Part shown: positions 62,803 through 64,000 of the stretch, in pieces
How positions within the stretch are numbered: position 1 is the stretch's first letter
Layout of the letters: each line of letters opens with the position of its first letter
Translations under genes and position numbers: made by a program
The notes under the pieces: generated by a model
Told to the model about the DNA's origin: nothing
The model's input: the letters and a program-made list of their open reading frames with translations, nothing else
Database searches by the model: none
Assembly: GCF_003853645.1 (NCBI RefSeq)
Contig: NZ_QTPO01000005.1
Span: 1-64,000 of the forward strand
From: Burkholderia sp. Bp9143
Lineage (GTDB): Bacteria > Pseudomonadota > Gammaproteobacteria > Burkholderiales > Burkholderiaceae
Length of the DNA: 64,000 bases
Reading direction: 5' to 3'

Positions 62803-64000
62803 GCGTCGACCTTGAAGCGCGACACGCTGGTGCGCAACTGGTTCGCGACGAGCGTCAGGTCGTCGATCGCCTGCGACGACTGGCGCAGCGATTCGGCCGT
62901 CTGCTGCGCGGCTTCCGACAGTTGCGACAGCGCCTGCGTGATCTGCTCGGCACCGTTCGCCTGCGTCTGCATCCCTTCGTTGACCATCTGGAAGCGCGGC
63001 GCGAGCGTCTGCACCTCGGCGATGATCTGCGACAGCTGCCCACCGACCTGCTGCACGTCGAGCATCCCGCGACGCACTTCCTCGGAGAACTTGTCCATCC
63101 CCATCACGCCTGCCGACACGGCCGACTGGATCTCCTTCACCGTCTGCTCGATGTCGTAGGTCGCCACGGCGGTCTGGTCGGCGAGGCGGCGGATCTCGGT
63201 CGCGACGACCGCGAAGCCGCGGCCGTACTCGCCGGCCTTCTCGGCCTCGATCGCCGCGTTCAGCGACAGCAGGTTCGTCTGGTCGGCCACCTTGGTGATC
63301 GTCGCGACGACCTGGTTGATGTTCAGCGCCTTCTCGTTGAGGATCGCGAGCTTCGCATTCACCGAACCCGCCGCATCCATCACGCTGCGCATGGTCTCGC
63401 CCATCCGCGTGAGGCCGCTCTGGCTCACGCCCGCGAGCGTCGCCGACTGCTCGGCCACGCCGGCCACCTCGTTCATCGTGCGCAGCAGGTCGCGCGACGT
63501 CGCGAAGATCTCGCGCGACGTTGCACCGATCTCGGTTGTCGTCGCCGCGGTTTCGTTCGCGGTCGCCTGCTGCTCGCGCGACGTCGCCGCGATTTCGGCG
63601 ACCGACGTCGTCACCTGCAGCGACGACTGCTGCGCGCGCGCGACCAGTTCGGTCAGCTCGTCGGCCATCCGGTTGAAGCCCGTCTCGAGCGTGCCGAATT
63701 CATCGCGGCGGCGCAGGTCGAGGCGACGGGTCAGGTTGCCGGTGCGCATCACGTCGTGCACCTCGACGAGCCGCGCCATCGGCACGGTAACCGCGCGGAA
63801 CAGCCCGTAGCCGAGCGCGAGCGCGGACAGCAGCACGATGCCCAGCGCGGTAGCGAGCACGATCTCGGTGTCCTGCACCGACTCGCGGATCAGCTTCGCG
63901 GACTGGTCGGCGAACTTGCGGTTCTCCTGCACCAGCGAATTCGCGTTGCGCACGACCTCGGCCCATGCCGGCTGCACCTTCGCGTACGCGGCGACGGACT
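62799..64000 (-). CDS. wspA: WspA, methyl-accepting surface sensor, C-terminal part
   Basis: The minus-strand frame runs off the right edge, so the N-terminus and first membrane helix are missing (400 codons present). Visible are the end of the periplasmic helical domain, a membrane helix ([20 protein letters not shown]), a HAMP domain and the long helical signalling domain. Its hairpin tip is [36 protein letters not shown], where kinase and coupling proteins dock. The C-terminus ends SVSRFKVDA. WspA senses surface contact and drives the WspE kinase. The following genes are all translationally overlapped or close, wspA being first of the operon. Confidence 0.93.
   Translation of the reverse strand, partial: SVAAYAKVQPAWAEVVRNANSLVQENRKFADQSAKLIRESVQDTEIVLATALGIVLLSALALGYGLFRAVTVPMARLVEVHDVMRTGNLTRRLDLRRRDEFGTLETGFNRMADELTELVARAQQSSLQVTTSVAEIAATSREQQATANETAATTTEIGATSREIFATSRDLLRTMNEVAGVAEQSATLAGVSQSGLTRMGETMRSVMDAAGSVNAKLAILNEKALNINQVVATITKVADQTNLLSLNAAIEAEKAGEYGRGFAVVATEIRRLADQTAVATYDIEQTVKEIQSAVSAGVMGMDKFSEEVRRGMLDVQQVGGQLSQIIAEVQTLAPRFQMVNEGMQTQANGAEQITQALSQLSEAAQQTAESLRQSSQAIDDLTLVANQLRTSVSRFKVDA

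Overview
The window looks like part of the second chromosome of a Burkholderia cepacia complex bacterium. The evidence is the very GC-rich coding, with long antisense open frames shadowing almost every gene, and a complete bce-I (cepacian exopolysaccharide) gene set in its known order. A Wsp surface-sensing chemosensory operon lies in the same window. Species cannot be fixed from the sequence alone.

Layout, left to right. Positions 1-610 hold the start of a tnpB-type gene of an IS200/IS605-like element running off the left edge, its end hairpin, and the 3' remnant of an MFS transporter gene. Positions 660-15650 are the bce-I locus: bceB, C, D, E, F, G, H, I, J and K on the minus strand, ending in an intrinsic terminator, with bceA divergent on the plus strand. 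Positions 15660-16600 encode a protein with an IS5/DUF4096-type transposase N-terminus, possibly a domesticated DNA-binding protein. Positions 17300-19840 are a rubrerythrin / CCG-domain iron-sulfur protein / DUF3501 operon. Positions 20130-22750 are an ECF42-type sigma factor module with two DGPF (YciI-like) proteins and a VOC protein. Positions 22950-31930 hold a secreted nuclease, DUF883 and YSC84 envelope proteins, an AI-2E/PerM permease, MDR and SDR oxidoreductases, a PAP2 phosphatase and an MntH manganese transporter.

Positions 32000-47290 are a second, complete Wzx/Wzy exopolysaccharide operon (called EPS2 here). It has thirteen minus-strand genes, many overlapping by 4 or 8 bases. It carries its own initiating sugar-phosphate transferase, Wza, low-molecular-weight tyrosine phosphatase and Wzc kinase. 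It also has WecB and WecC, which make UDP-ManNAcA, then a flippase, a GT25, a polymerase, a GT4, a periplasmic polysaccharide lyase, a VpsJ-like toroid protein and a WecG-family (GT26) transferase. The combination WecB + WecC + WecG-like predicts a polymer containing N-acetylmannosaminuronic acid, chemically distinct from cepacian. A GlxA/AraC-type regulator lies directly upstream on the same strand.

Positions 49500-56550 hold a LysR regulator with an OsmC protein, a Dyp-type peroxidase, an ABC exporter behind a leader with a 16-codon ORF, a riboflavin synthase close to the enteric type, and a ClC channel. Positions 56790-64000 are a wspABCDEF operon (wspA truncated by the window edge). No wspR-type diguanylate cyclase gene follows wspF.

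Functionally the window is dominated by surface and biofilm biology: two parallel polysaccharide export machines, each with a kinase/phosphatase pair, plus the Wsp surface sensor. The strongest candidate for something undescribed is EPS2 with its built-in lyase and VpsJ-like gene. No RNA genes or CRISPR arrays were seen. GC and codon-usage statements are by eye, not computed.
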